Assembly: GCA_902470035.1 (NCBI GenBank)
Contig: CABREZ010000005.1
Location: 1-27,409 of the forward strand
DNA: 27,409 nt
Origin: an uncultured Streptococcus sp.
GTDB taxonomy: Bacteria; Bacillota; Bacilli; Lactobacillales; Streptococcaceae
Direction: 5' to 3'
Under the pieces are notes generated by a model, which searched no databases, was not told the origin of the DNA, and saw only the letters and a list, made by a program, of their open reading frames with translations. This document shows positions 6,713 through 14,123 of this stretch, one piece after another. The position numbers and the translations under genes are program-made. Each line of letters opens with the position of its first letter. The first letter of the stretch is position 1.

Positions 6713-6720
6713 GGGGGGGG
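6713..6720. repeat. Homopolymeric G8 tract
   Basis: Eight consecutive G residues lie in an AT-rich spacer between the lacR terminator and the PTS promoter, 55 bp upstream of its -35 box. Such tracts are prone to slippage. No reading frame crosses it. Confidence 0.9.
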
Positions 6721-6743
6721 TACAAATAAATCTATAAAAAATA

Positions 6744-6762
6744 AACAAAAAAGAACAAAAAA
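6744..6762. promoter_or_regulatory. Candidate LacR operator upstream of the PTS promoter
   Basis: AACAAAAAA is repeated at 6744-6752 and 6754-6762, one helical turn apart and just upstream of the -35 box. The motif resembles the AACAAAA series before lacR. The role is inferred. Confidence 0.4.
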
Positions 6763-6775
6763 TTACATATTATAA

Positions 6776-6804
6776 TTGACAGCGCATTCATATAGTGATA
6801 TACT
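6776..6804 (+). promoter_or_regulatory. Promoter of the galactose PTS-lac operon
   Basis: Perfect -35 TTGACA (6776-6781), 17-base spacer, -10 TATACT (6799-6804), 42 bases ahead of the EIIA start codon. Confidence 0.85.
6777..6790. promoter_or_regulatory. Putative cre site overlapping the -35 box
   Basis: TGACAGCGCATTCA fits TGWNANCGNTNWCA with one mismatch (A for T at position 10). It covers most of the -35 box and the start of the spacer, a position where CcpA would block RNA polymerase. This would give glucose repression of the operon. Confidence 0.6.
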
Positions 6805-6846
6805 TATCATGTAAGTAAAAAAAGTAAAAGTGGAAGGGGTGAAAAG

Positions 6847-7323
6847 ATGGGATTAAATCAACTGTTTAATCGGGAATTAGTCTTTTGCCTAGATGTTGCG
6901 AATCAAGAAGAATTGTTTGACCAGGTTGCAACTTTATTGGAAGAACGTCAGATTGTGACAGATTCGTATAGAGCTGCATTAAAAGAAAGAGAGAAATCGT
7001 TCCCTACAGGCTTAGATATGGAATTTCTAGGAAAGGATTTGCCGAATGTGGCCATTCCTCATACGGATATCGTCCATAACCTGACAGAGAATATTGTAGT
7101 TGTTCGATTAAAAAATCCGGTAACCTTCCACAATATGATCGCACCTGATAAAGAAGTAGAAGTTTCGCTTTTATTCTTCATCATTAATAATTCTAGTTCC
7201 AGCCAAACAAACATATTGGCGCACTTGATGGATTTCTTTACGACAAACGGAAATCTTGAAAACATGTCGAAATTGGAAAATGAAGAAGACTTATATCGCT
7301 ATATTACAGACGCGATTGCTTAA
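6847..7323 (+). CDS. gatA: PTS EIIA component, fructose/galactitol family (probable galactose transport)
   Basis: This 158-residue cytoplasmic phosphocarrier belongs to the EIIA-Fru/Gat (PTS_EIIA_2) fold. It takes phosphate from HPr and passes it to EIIB. The phosphorylated histidine is H72 in 'NVAIPHTDIVHN', the conserved PHT context of the family. An upstream conserved stretch, 'REKSFPTGLDM', is also typical. A very good ribosome site (GGAAGGGGTGA) precedes the ATG. It is first in an operon with EIIB, EIIC, lacX and lacABCD. By sequence the family is galactitol-like, but the downstream tagatose-6-phosphate genes point to galactose entering as galactose-6-phosphate. A galactose PTS linked to lac genes is known in S. 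gordonii; the substrate here is inferred from that context. Confidence 0.88.
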   Translation: MGLNQLFNRELVFCLDVANQEELFDQVATLLEERQIVTDSYRAALKEREKSFPTGLDMEFLGKDLPNVAIPHTDIVHNLTENIVVVRLKNPVTFHNMIAPDKEVEVSLLFFIINNSSSSQTNILAHLMDFFTTNGNLENMSKLENEEDLYRYITDAIA

Positions 7324-7362
7324 TAGTAACAAATAAATATATTTATAATGGAGGTCATTCAA

Positions 7363-7668
7363 ATGATTAAAATTTTAGCTGCCTGTGGTGCAGGGGTTAA
7401 CTCAAGCCACCAAATCAAAAGCGCTCTAGAAGAAGAGCTGTCAAACCGTGGATATGATGTACAATGTGATGCGGTAATGGTAAAAGATGTGAATGAAGAC
7501 TTGATTAAAGGCTATGATATCTTTACACCAATCGCTGCAACAGATTTAGGCTTTGATCCTGGTATTCCAGTAGTTGAAGCTGGTCCAATCTTGTTCCGTA
7601 TTCCTGCGATGAGCGCTCCGGTATATGACAATATCGAAGCAGCAATCAAAGAACATGGTTTAAGCTAA
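7363..7668 (+). CDS. gatB: PTS EIIB component, galactitol family
   Basis: The 101-residue EIIB has the phosphorylatable cysteine C8 in the N-terminal loop 'AACGAGVNSSHQIK', matching the CGxGxxSS pattern of the galactitol/lactose-type EIIB fold. It accepts phosphate from EIIA and transfers it to the sugar bound in EIIC. The start is the ATG at 7363, because GGAGG (7350-7354) lies 8 bases before it; an earlier in-frame ATG at 7348 overlaps that ribosome site. It lies 39 bases after EIIA and 95 bases before EIIC in the same operon. Confidence 0.88.
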   Translation: MIKILAACGAGVNSSHQIKSALEEELSNRGYDVQCDAVMVKDVNEDLIKGYDIFTPIAATDLGFDPGIPVVEAGPILFRIPAMSAPVYDNIEAAIKEHGLS

Positions 7669-7763
7669 TTTGTTCATCTTTGTTTTGTAGCGGTTCCTAT
7701 GTTGGGGGTTGCTGACATTCTTAATTCTGTAAAATATAAAAATATAAATCGGGAGGATTTATT

Positions 7764-9239
7764 ATGAATGGCATTATCGATTTTGCCAATAAGTTTTTCA
7801 AACCCATTCTAGATATGGGCGCACCGATCATCATGTTGATCGTCTTGACTTTATTGGCTCTCTTGTTTGGAGTGAAATTCTCCAAAGCGCTTGAAGGTGG
7901 TATTAAACTTGCCATCGCCCTTACAGGTATCGGTGCAATCATCGGTATGTTGAATGGAGCTTTCTCAGCGTCTCTTGCAAAATTCGTTGAGAATACTGGT
8001 ATTCAATTGAATATCACAGACGTTGGTTGGGCGCCTCTTGCGACTATCACTTGGGGGTCTGCCTGGACACTTTACTTCTTGCTAGTTATGTTGGTTGTCA
8101 ACGTTGTTATGCTTGCAATGAAGAAAACAGATACACTTGACGTTGATATCTTTGATATCTGGCACTTGTCTATCACAGGTCTTTTGATTAAATGGTATGC
8201 GGATAAAAATGGTGTTAGCGCAGGAGTTTCCCTCTTCGTTGCAACTCTTGCAGTAGTCCTTGTAGGGATTATGAAGATCATCAACTCAGACTTGATGAAA
8301 CCAACATTTGATGACTTGTTGAATGCACCTAGCTCTTCACCAATGACATCAACTCACATGAACTACATGATGAACCCAATCATCATGGTTTTGGATAAAA
8401 TCTTTGACAAATTCTTCCCAGGTCTTGATAAATACGACTTCGACGCAGCTAAATTGAACAAGAAGATCGGTTTCTGGGGATCTAAATTCTTTATCGGTTT
8501 CCTTCTTGGTATTGTCATCGGTATCATGGGTACTCCACAACCAGTTGCTGATGTAGCTGATGCTAAAACTTGGGAATTGGTTATTAAAGGTTGGTTGAGC
8601 CTTGGTTTGACTGCCGGTGTCTGCTTGGAATTGTTCTCATTGATCGGTTCTTGGTTCATCGCAGCGGTAGAACCATTGTCACAAGGTATTACAAACGTTG
8701 CTACTAAACGTCTTCAAGGACGTAAATTCAATATCGGTTTGGACTGGCCATTTATCGCTGGTCGTGCTGAAATCTGGGCTTGTGCTAACGTACTTGCACC
8801 AATCATGTTGATTGAAGCAGTGCTTCTTTCTAATGTCGGAAATGGTATCTTGCCACTTGCAGGAATCATCGCTATGGGTGTGACTCCAGCCTTGTTGGTT
8901 GTAACACGTGGTAAATTAATCCGTATGATCGTGTTTGGAACACTCTTGTTGCCACTCTTCCTTCTTTCAGGAACTCTTATCGCACCATTTGCGACAGTAT
9001 TGGCGAAAAGTGTAAATGCCTTCCCAGAAGGAGTTGACAAAGCTCAATTGATCACTCACTCAACTCTTGAAGGACCAGTTGAAAAACTTCTTGGTTGGAC
9101 TATTGGTAACGCAACTACAGGAGACATCAAAGCTATTGTTGGTGTTGTTGCCTTCTTAGCATTCTACGTTGGAATCTTTGCATGGTACAGAAAACAAATG
9201 ATCAAACGTAACGAAGCATACGCAGCAAATGCAAAATAA
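7764..9239 (+). CDS. gatC: PTS EIIC component, galactitol family (membrane permease)
   Basis: This is the integral membrane subunit that binds and moves the sugar while it is phosphorylated by EIIB. The 491-residue protein is hydrophobic with roughly ten to twelve membrane segments and belongs to the GatC/EIIC-Gat family. Visible features are the N-terminal helix 'NKFFKPILDMGAPIIMLIVL', 'GGIKLAIALTGIGAIIGMLNG', and the central 'SPMTSTHMNYMMNPI'. Length agrees with the family. The ribosome site GGGAGGA precedes the ATG. Codon use is of the highly expressed type (many CTT, GGT, AAC and GAA codons). A hairpin with a T-run follows the stop, so EIIC may be the last gene of a shorter, more abundant transcript. 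Confidence 0.9.
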   Translation: MNGIIDFANKFFKPILDMGAPIIMLIVLTLLALLFGVKFSKALEGGIKLAIALTGIGAIIGMLNGAFSASLAKFVENTGIQLNITDVGWAPLATITWGSAWTLYFLLVMLVVNVVMLAMKKTDTLDVDIFDIWHLSITGLLIKWYADKNGVSAGVSLFVATLAVVLVGIMKIINSDLMKPTFDDLLNAPSSSPMTSTHMNYMMNPIIMVLDKIFDKFFPGLDKYDFDAAKLNKKIGFWGSKFFIGFLLGIVIGIMGTPQPVADVADAKTWELVIKGWLSLGLTAGVCLELFSLIGSWFIAAVEPLSQGITNVATKRLQGRKFNIGLDWPFIAGRAEIWACANVLAPIMLIEAVLLSNVGNGILPLAGIIAMGVTPALLVVTRGKLIRMIVFGTLLLPLFLLSGTLIAPFATVLAKSVNAFPEGVDKAQLITHSTLEGPVEKLLGWTIGNATTGDIKAIVGVVAFLAFYVGIFAWYRKQMIKRNEAYAANAK

Positions 9240-9264
9240 TCCGCTCCTAAATATGTAACTTGAT

Positions 9265-9312
9265 AAAACTAGGGTATCAATTTCCAGATATGGAGGGGTA
9301 GCCTAGTTTTTT
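9265..9312 (+). terminator. Intra-operon terminator or processing hairpin between EIIC and lacX
   Basis: AAAACTAGG (9265-9273) pairs with CCTAGTTTT (9302-9310), with a partial inner stem TTTCC/GGAGG, followed by T residues. It lies inside what looks like one operon with no clear second promoter, so it probably acts as a partial terminator. Confidence 0.65.
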
Positions 9313-9341
9313 CTCTAAAATAACATACTAAGGAGTGAAAT

Positions 9342-10226
9342 ATGAGGATAGCTTTAAAAAATAATGATCTGGAAGTTTGTTTCAAGGAGTTAGGTGGTGA
9401 GCTGGCCTCTATCAAGGATCAGGATGGTATTGAATATCTTTGGCAGGGTGATTCTCAGTATTGGAGTGGTCAAGCCCCAGTTCTCTTTCCTATCTGTGGT
9501 TCGGTTCGAAATGATACGACCTTGTATCGCCCTCAAGGTGTTGGAAAGATCCCTCGCCACGGGCTAGTTCGCAAGAAAAATTTTGAGCTGGTAGAGCAAA
9601 CAGAAGATCAGGTGACTTTTGGGATAGAAGATACGGAAGAAATGTATCAGCAATATCCCTATCATTTCAGATTAGAAATTTCCTATCAATTGCTAGGTAA
9701 GAAGATTCAAGTTACCTATCGGGTTTACCATCTTGGTGAAGAAGGAGTCATGCCGTTTTTTGTTGGTGGCCATCCAGGATTTAATTGTCCGTTAATGGCG
9801 GATGAAGGATTTGAAGATTACTACCTGGAATTCGAACAAGAAGAGACCTGTAGTATTCCAAAATCCTATCCAGAGACAGGATTGCTAAATGTCTTTGACC
9901 GGACGCCTTTCTTACAGCAAGAAAAAATCTTGAATCTCAATTACGACTTCTTCCAAAATGATGCCATTACCATGGATTGTTTACAATCAAGAAGTGTGAC
10001 ACTCCGTTCTAGAAAGCACGAAAAGGGGATCAGTGTCCATTTTCCAGATTTTTCAAACTTGATTATCTGGACAACACCAAATAAAGGACCATTTATCGCT
10101 TTAGAACCTTGGTCTGGTTTATCCACTTCCCTTGAAGAGAGTGATTATCTAGAATATAAAAAACAAGTTCGACTCTTACCAGCAGGTCAAGTAGCAGAAC
10201 TTGGATTTGAAATCGAAATTTTATAG
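9342..10226 (+). CDS. lacX: LacX: aldose 1-epimerase (mutarotase) family protein
   Basis: The 294-residue protein belongs to the galactose mutarotase-like fold and matches LacX proteins found in lac operons of Lactococcus and streptococci. Expected catalytic residues are present: H73 in 'KIPRHGLVR', H144 in 'VGGHPGFNC' and E255 in 'FIALEPWSG'. It probably interconverts the anomers of a hexose or hexose-6-phosphate, here most likely galactose-6-phosphate, speeding entry into the tagatose pathway. The exact substrate has not been settled for LacX as far as I know. The ribosome site AAGGAGTGA is well placed. Confidence 0.87.
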   Translation: MRIALKNNDLEVCFKELGGELASIKDQDGIEYLWQGDSQYWSGQAPVLFPICGSVRNDTTLYRPQGVGKIPRHGLVRKKNFELVEQTEDQVTFGIEDTEEMYQQYPYHFRLEISYQLLGKKIQVTYRVYHLGEEGVMPFFVGGHPGFNCPLMADEGFEDYYLEFEQEETCSIPKSYPETGLLNVFDRTPFLQQEKILNLNYDFFQNDAITMDCLQSRSVTLRSRKHEKGISVHFPDFSNLIIWTTPNKGPFIALEPWSGLSTSLEESDYLEYKKQVRLLPAGQVAELGFEIEIL

Positions 10227-10241
10227 AAAATAATGTTGTTG

Positions 10242-10261
10242 AATATAGAAGTTTCTATATT
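10242..10261. repeat. Hairpin in the lacX-lacA spacer
   Basis: AATATAGAA (10242-10250) and TTCTATATT (10253-10261) form a perfect 9-bp stem with a 2-base gap, with no strong U-tract after it. It may be an RNA processing or stability element. Confidence 0.45.
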
Positions 10262-10295
10262 TGATTGAAAAATGAATGAATAGAAGGAGCATAAT

Positions 10296-10721
10296 ATGTC
10301 AGTTATTATTAGTGCGGATGCAGCAGGTATTCGCTTAAAAGAAGTAGTCAAAGAATATTTGGAAGCAGAAGGTTTCCAAGTCGTGGACGTGACAGAAGAA
10401 GGGCAAGACTTTGTCGATGTGACCTTAGCTGTTGCAAAAGAAGTGAAACAAGCAGAAGATAATCTGGGTATTGTTATTGACGCTTACGGAGCTGGTCCAT
10501 TTATGGTCGCAACTAAAATTAAAGGAATGGTTGCAGCAGAGGTTTCAGATGAGCGTTCCGCTTACATGACTCGTGGCCACAACAATTCTCGCATGATCAC
10601 CATGGGGGCTCAAATAGTGGGTGATCAATTGGCCAAAAATATTGCTAAAGGTTTTGTAAACGGTAAGTATGACGGCGGTCGCCACCAAATCCGTGTCGAT
10701 ATGCTTAACAAGATGTGCTAA
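10296..10721 (+). CDS. lacA: Galactose-6-phosphate isomerase subunit LacA
   Basis: LacA and LacB form the enzyme that turns galactose-6-phosphate into tagatose-6-phosphate. This 141-residue subunit has the RpiB/LacAB fold with 'IISADAAGIRLKE' at the N-terminus, 'DAYGAGPFMVATKIKGMVAA' in the middle and 'ARGHNNSRMITMG'-like residues ('TRGHNNSRMITMGAQ') near position 90-104. As usual for LacA, the position holding a catalytic cysteine in RpiB and LacB is here within YGAGPF and has no cysteine, so LacB is expected to supply it. It is followed by lacB after 16 bases. Confidence 0.95.
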   Translation: MSVIISADAAGIRLKEVVKEYLEAEGFQVVDVTEEGQDFVDVTLAVAKEVKQAEDNLGIVIDAYGAGPFMVATKIKGMVAAEVSDERSAYMTRGHNNSRMITMGAQIVGDQLAKNIAKGFVNGKYDGGRHQIRVDMLNKMC

Positions 10722-10737
10722 GGGGAGGAGTAAACGA

Positions 10738-11253
10738 ATGAAAATTGCAATTGGATGTGACCATATTGTCACAAATGAAAAAATGGCTGTTTCTGAATTT
10801 TTGAAATCAAAAGGCTATGAAGTCCTTGACTTCGGAACCTATGACCATGCGCGCACCCACTATCCAATTTTTGGGAAGAAGGTTGGGGAAGCAGTAGTGA
10901 GTGGTCAAGCAGATCTTGGCGTATGTATCTGTGGAACTGGCGTTGGAATTAACAACGCGGTTAACAAGGTTCCGGGTGTCCGTTCAGCCTTGGTACGTGA
11001 TATGACAACTGCCCTTTATGCGAAAGAAGAGTTGAATGCGAATGTGATTGGTTTTGGTGGGAAAGTAACTGGTGAGTTGCTCATGTGTGATATCATTGAA
11101 GCCTTCATTCATGCAGAATACAAACCAAGTGAAGAAAATAAGAAATTGATTGCCAAGATTCAACATTTGGAAACTCATAATGATCACCAAGAGGACGCAG
11201 ACTTCTTTACAGAATTCCTTGAAAAATGGGATCGTGGTGAATACCACGACTAA
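10738..11253 (+). CDS. lacB: Galactose-6-phosphate isomerase subunit LacB
   Basis: LacB is the partner of LacA in converting galactose-6-phosphate to tagatose-6-phosphate. The protein is 171 residues, the standard length. It carries 'IGCDHIVTNEK' at the N-terminus and 'CICGTGVGINNAVNKVPGVR' in the middle; the cysteine in CGTG is the likely catalytic base. The start is the ATG at 10738 behind GGGGAGGAG. The frame is open further upstream into lacA, but that extension has no family similarity. Confidence 0.95.
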   Translation: MKIAIGCDHIVTNEKMAVSEFLKSKGYEVLDFGTYDHARTHYPIFGKKVGEAVVSGQADLGVCICGTGVGINNAVNKVPGVRSALVRDMTTALYAKEELNANVIGFGGKVTGELLMCDIIEAFIHAEYKPSEENKKLIAKIQHLETHNDHQEDADFFTEFLEKWDRGEYHD

Positions 11254-11264
11254 GAGGTGAAGAT

Positions 11265-12194
11265 ATGATCTTAACTGTCACCTTGAATCCTTCCATTGAT
11301 ATTTCTTATCCCTTGGAAGAATTAAAGTTGGATACCGTTAACCGTGTTTCAGAAGTTTCTAAAACAGCAGGTGGTAAAGGATTGAATGTCACCCGTGTCT
11401 TAGCTGAGAGTGGTGAAACAGTTGGAGCAACAGGTTTTGTTGGGGGGACCAATGGTCAATTCATCAAGACCCATCTTCCACGAGATGTCCAATCCTTCTT
11501 CTATGATATTCTTGGAGATACACGGAACTGTATCGCTATCTTGCATGAAGGTAATCAAACAGAAATCTTAGAAGCGGGCCCAGAAATTATCCGGACAGAA
11601 GCTTTGGGATTCCTTCACCATTTTAAACTCCTCATGCCGACAGCAGATGTAGTTGCTATTTCGGGAAGCCTTCCTACAGGGCTACCGGTGGACTATTATG
11701 CGAGCTTAATTGAGATTGCAGGAGAAGCAGGACGTAAGGTCGTACTTGATTCATCAGGAAAATCTTTAGAAGCGGTTCTTCACTCACCATTCAAACCAAC
11801 GGTGATTAAACCCAATCGCGAAGAATTATCTCAACTCTTAGGACGGGATGTTTCAGCGGATTTTGAGGACTTAAAAGAAGTTTTGAAAGACCCACTGTTT
11901 GAAGGAATCGAATGGATTATCGTCTCCTTAGGTGGAGATGGTGCTTTTGCCAAACACGGAGATGTCTTCTATAAAGTGGACATTCCAAAAATTGAAGTGG
12001 TCAATCCAGTAGGATCTGGCGATTCGACCGTGGCTGGGATCTCTGCTGCCCTCAGTAGTGGGAAAGATGACGCGGCCCTCTTGACTCATGCTATGGTCTT
12101 AGGGATGCTAAATGCTCAAGAAAAGATGACAGGGCATGTCAATATGGCCCACTATGATGATTTGTATCAACAGATAAATGTAAAAGAGGTATAA
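11265..12194 (+). CDS. lacC: Tagatose-6-phosphate kinase LacC
   Basis: LacC phosphorylates tagatose-6-phosphate to tagatose-1,6-bisphosphate. The 309-residue protein is a PfkB-family sugar kinase. It has the N-terminal 'TVTLNPSIDISYPL', the first signature 'AGGKGLNVTRVLAESG' (about 36-51), and the second signature 'NPVGSGDSTVAGI' with catalytic D253 near the C-terminus. It sits 11 bases after lacB and one base before lacD, so translation is probably coupled. Confidence 0.95.
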   Translation: MILTVTLNPSIDISYPLEELKLDTVNRVSEVSKTAGGKGLNVTRVLAESGETVGATGFVGGTNGQFIKTHLPRDVQSFFYDILGDTRNCIAILHEGNQTEILEAGPEIIRTEALGFLHHFKLLMPTADVVAISGSLPTGLPVDYYASLIEIAGEAGRKVVLDSSGKSLEAVLHSPFKPTVIKPNREELSQLLGRDVSADFEDLKEVLKDPLFEGIEWIIVSLGGDGAFAKHGDVFYKVDIPKIEVVNPVGSGDSTVAGISAALSSGKDDAALLTHAMVLGMLNAQEKMTGHVNMAHYDDLYQQINVKEV

Positions 12195-12195
12195 G

Positions 12196-13176
12196 ATGGT
12201 ATTAACAGAACAAAAACGCAACTATTTAGAAAAATTGAGCACCAAAGAGGGTGTGATCTCAGCCTTGGCCTTTGACCAACGCGGCGCTTTGAAACGCCTC
12301 ATGGCTCAGTATCAAGACACAGAACCAACCGTTGCTCAAATGGAAGAGTTGAAGGTCCTAGTGGCTGAAGAATTGACACCATTCGCATCTTCTATGCTCT
12401 TGGATCCTGAGTATGGACTTCCAGCGACTAAGGTTTTGGATGCGGAAGCAGGGCTCTTGTTGGCTTATGAAAAAACAGGCTACGACACTTCAAGCACCAA
12501 GCGTCTGCCAGACTGCCTCAACCTTTGGTCAGCTAAACGCATCAAAGAACAAGGTGCAGATGCAGTGAAATTCTTGCTCTACTATGATGTGGATAGTGCT
12601 GATGAACTCAACCAAGAAAAACAAGCCTACATCGAACGCATCGGTTCAGAATGCGCGGCAGAAGAAATTCCATTCTTCCTTGAAATCTTGGCTTACGATG
12701 AAACAATCGCTGATGCAGGTTCTGTAGAATACGCTAAAGTGAAACCTCGCAAAGTCATCGAAGCGATGAAAGTCTTCTCAGACCCCCGCTTTAACATCGA
12801 TGTTTTGAAGGTAGAAGTTCCTGTCAACGTCAAATACGTAGAAGGCTTTGGTGATGGTGAAATCGTGCATAGTCGTGAAGAAGCTGCAGCCTTCTTTAAA
12901 GAACAAGAAGCAGCAACCAAGCTTCCATACATCTACTTGAGTGCAGGTGTTTCTGCTAAACTCTTCCAAGAAACCTTAGTCTTTGCCCATGAAGCAGGAG
13001 CAAACTTTAATGGAGTTCTCTGCGGCCGTGCAACTTGGGCTGGATCTGTAGAAGCCTACATCAAGAATGGGGAAGAAGCAGCTCGTGAATGGTTGCGTAC
13101 CGAAGGTCGTCGCAACATTGAAGAGCTCAACCAAGTCTTGGACCAGGTCGCAACTTCTTGGAAAGAGCGTATTTAA
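12196..13176 (+). CDS. lacD: Tagatose-1,6-bisphosphate aldolase LacD
   Basis: LacD is the class I aldolase that splits tagatose-1,6-bisphosphate into dihydroxyacetone phosphate and glyceraldehyde-3-phosphate, linking the pathway to glycolysis. The 326-residue protein has the expected Schiff-base lysine at K205 in 'NIDVLKVEVPV', the same number as in known LacD enzymes. Other family stretches are 'ALAFDQRGALKRLM' and 'GVLCGRATWAGSVEAY'. In S. pyogenes a LacD paralogue moonlights as a regulator; nothing here shows that role. It is the last gene of the operon, and a strong terminator follows. Genes for lactose PTS (lacFE) and phospho-beta-galactosidase (lacG) are absent from the window. Confidence 0.96.
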   Translation: MVLTEQKRNYLEKLSTKEGVISALAFDQRGALKRLMAQYQDTEPTVAQMEELKVLVAEELTPFASSMLLDPEYGLPATKVLDAEAGLLLAYEKTGYDTSSTKRLPDCLNLWSAKRIKEQGADAVKFLLYYDVDSADELNQEKQAYIERIGSECAAEEIPFFLEILAYDETIADAGSVEYAKVKPRKVIEAMKVFSDPRFNIDVLKVEVPVNVKYVEGFGDGEIVHSREEAAAFFKEQEAATKLPYIYLSAGVSAKLFQETLVFAHEAGANFNGVLCGRATWAGSVEAYIKNGEEAAREWLRTEGRRNIEELNQVLDQVATSWKERI

Positions 13177-13198
13177 TTATCTTAGTTCCTAACGTATC

Positions 13199-13236
13199 AA
13201 ATAGTCTTTCTAGTCATCTAGAAGGACTATTTTTTT
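13199..13236 (+). terminator. Terminator of the lac operon
   Basis: AAATAGTC (13199-13206) with GACTATTT, continued by TTCTAG/CTAGAA around a TCAT loop, then a long T-run. It is a strong stem and ends the operon after lacD. Confidence 0.88.
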
Positions 13237-13346
13237 GTTTCTATGCAGGAGTAGTTCCGTCATTCATCAAAAATTGGTTCCCAATGTTCATAAATCTGAT
13301 TAAGCTTTCATTCACTATTCAAATGGCTTCTGATTTGTAAGGGTTT

Positions 13347-13363
13347 ATGTGATAATTTCACAT
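13347..13363. promoter_or_regulatory. Palindrome upstream of the GNAT gene promoter
   Basis: ATGTGA (13347-13352) and TCACAT (13358-13363) form a perfect inverted repeat with a 5-base spacer, just upstream of the expected -35 position. It resembles a Crp/ArcR-type operator (TGTGA-N6-TCACA), but the spacer is one base short. A Crp/Fnr-family gene is present at the window end. Any link is speculative. Confidence 0.4.
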
Positions 13364-13391
13364 TAAATTCGAAAATCAGAGTGTTTTACAG

Positions 13392-13397
13392 TATAAT
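13392..13397 (+). promoter_or_regulatory. -10 box of the GNAT gene
   Basis: TATAAT at 13392-13397, 28 bases ahead of the ATG. The -35 region (TTCGAA, 18 bases upstream) is a poor match, so help from an activator is possible. Confidence 0.55.
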
Positions 13398-13425
13398 AGT
13401 TTTATTAGAATGAAGGAGTTTGCGT

Positions 13426-14064
13426 ATGGAAAGGATCGTATATAGAGAAGCAAGGCTAGACGAGTACAAGATGATTGGAAAAGTCTGTGCTGATGCTTTT
13501 ATGAATTATCCATTTTTAACCGTCATTAAAGAAGATTTAAAAAAGCCGGAATACTTTCCAGCCTTTATTGAACTATTGCATACCTTGTTAGTCAAGCTCT
13601 ACATCAAAGGGGAGACTTGCTTAGTTGCTGAACGAGACGGGGAAATCATAGCGGTGGGACTCTTGCAACAAAAAGATTTCTCGATGATTTCTTATCTACT
13701 AAATGGAATTTTCAAGTTATTTCGATATATCACACCGTTGAATTTACTGAAATACCTAGATCTCGTAGAACGTTCAGAACGGCATTTGAAAAAGTCCGGA
13801 AACTTCGACTGGTATTTAATGATGTTTGCTGTGAGCCCAACTGTTCAGGGGCAAGGGGTTGGCAGTCATTTCCTCAAAAATGGGATCGAACCTTATGTTA
13901 AGGAAAAAGGATGTAAACGTTTGGGCTTGATTACGAGTACGGAACAAAATGTCTTTTTCTATGAAAAAAATGAATTCGTCCTATTAGATTCTATGGTGCT
14001 AGACTATGGAAACCAAAGCGTTGGAAATTGGGCCTTTTTGAAGACCCTTGATGACGAATCCTAG
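13426..14064 (+). CDS. GNAT-family N-acetyltransferase
   Basis: The 212-residue protein has the GNAT fold. Acetyl-CoA binding motif A is seen as 'MFAVSPTVQGQGVGSHFLKN' (near residue 140), where Q-x-x-G-x-G/A holds the pyrophosphate, followed by 'LGLITSTEQNVFFYEKNEF' as motif B. The N-terminal part 'REARLDEYKMIGKVCADAF' is also usual for the family. The target molecule cannot be told from sequence. The ATG at 13426 is chosen because GAAGGAG (13412-13418) lies 7 bases upstream; a TTG two codons earlier is too close to that site. It is a single gene with its own promoter and terminator. Confidence 0.85.
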   Translation: MERIVYREARLDEYKMIGKVCADAFMNYPFLTVIKEDLKKPEYFPAFIELLHTLLVKLYIKGETCLVAERDGEIIAVGLLQQKDFSMISYLLNGIFKLFRYITPLNLLKYLDLVERSERHLKKSGNFDWYLMMFAVSPTVQGQGVGSHFLKNGIEPYVKEKGCKRLGLITSTEQNVFFYEKNEFVLLDSMVLDYGNQSVGNWAFLKTLDDES

Positions 14065-14073
14065 ATGATTAAA

Positions 14074-14099
14074 AAAAGGAGCTCATGGGAGCTCCTTTT
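14074..14099. terminator. Terminator of the GNAT gene
   Basis: AAAAGGAGCTC (14074-14084) pairs with GAGCTCCTTTT (14089-14099). It begins 9 bases after the stop codon. An extra small hairpin, GAGGAC-AAA-GTCCTC (14105-14119), follows. Confidence 0.85.
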
Positions 14100-14123
14100 A
14101 GATTGAGGACAAAGTCCTCTTAG

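Noticed and set aside
10669..10737. Extended LacB start inside lacA
   Set aside because: The ATG at 10738 has a strong ribosome site and gives the standard 171 residues.
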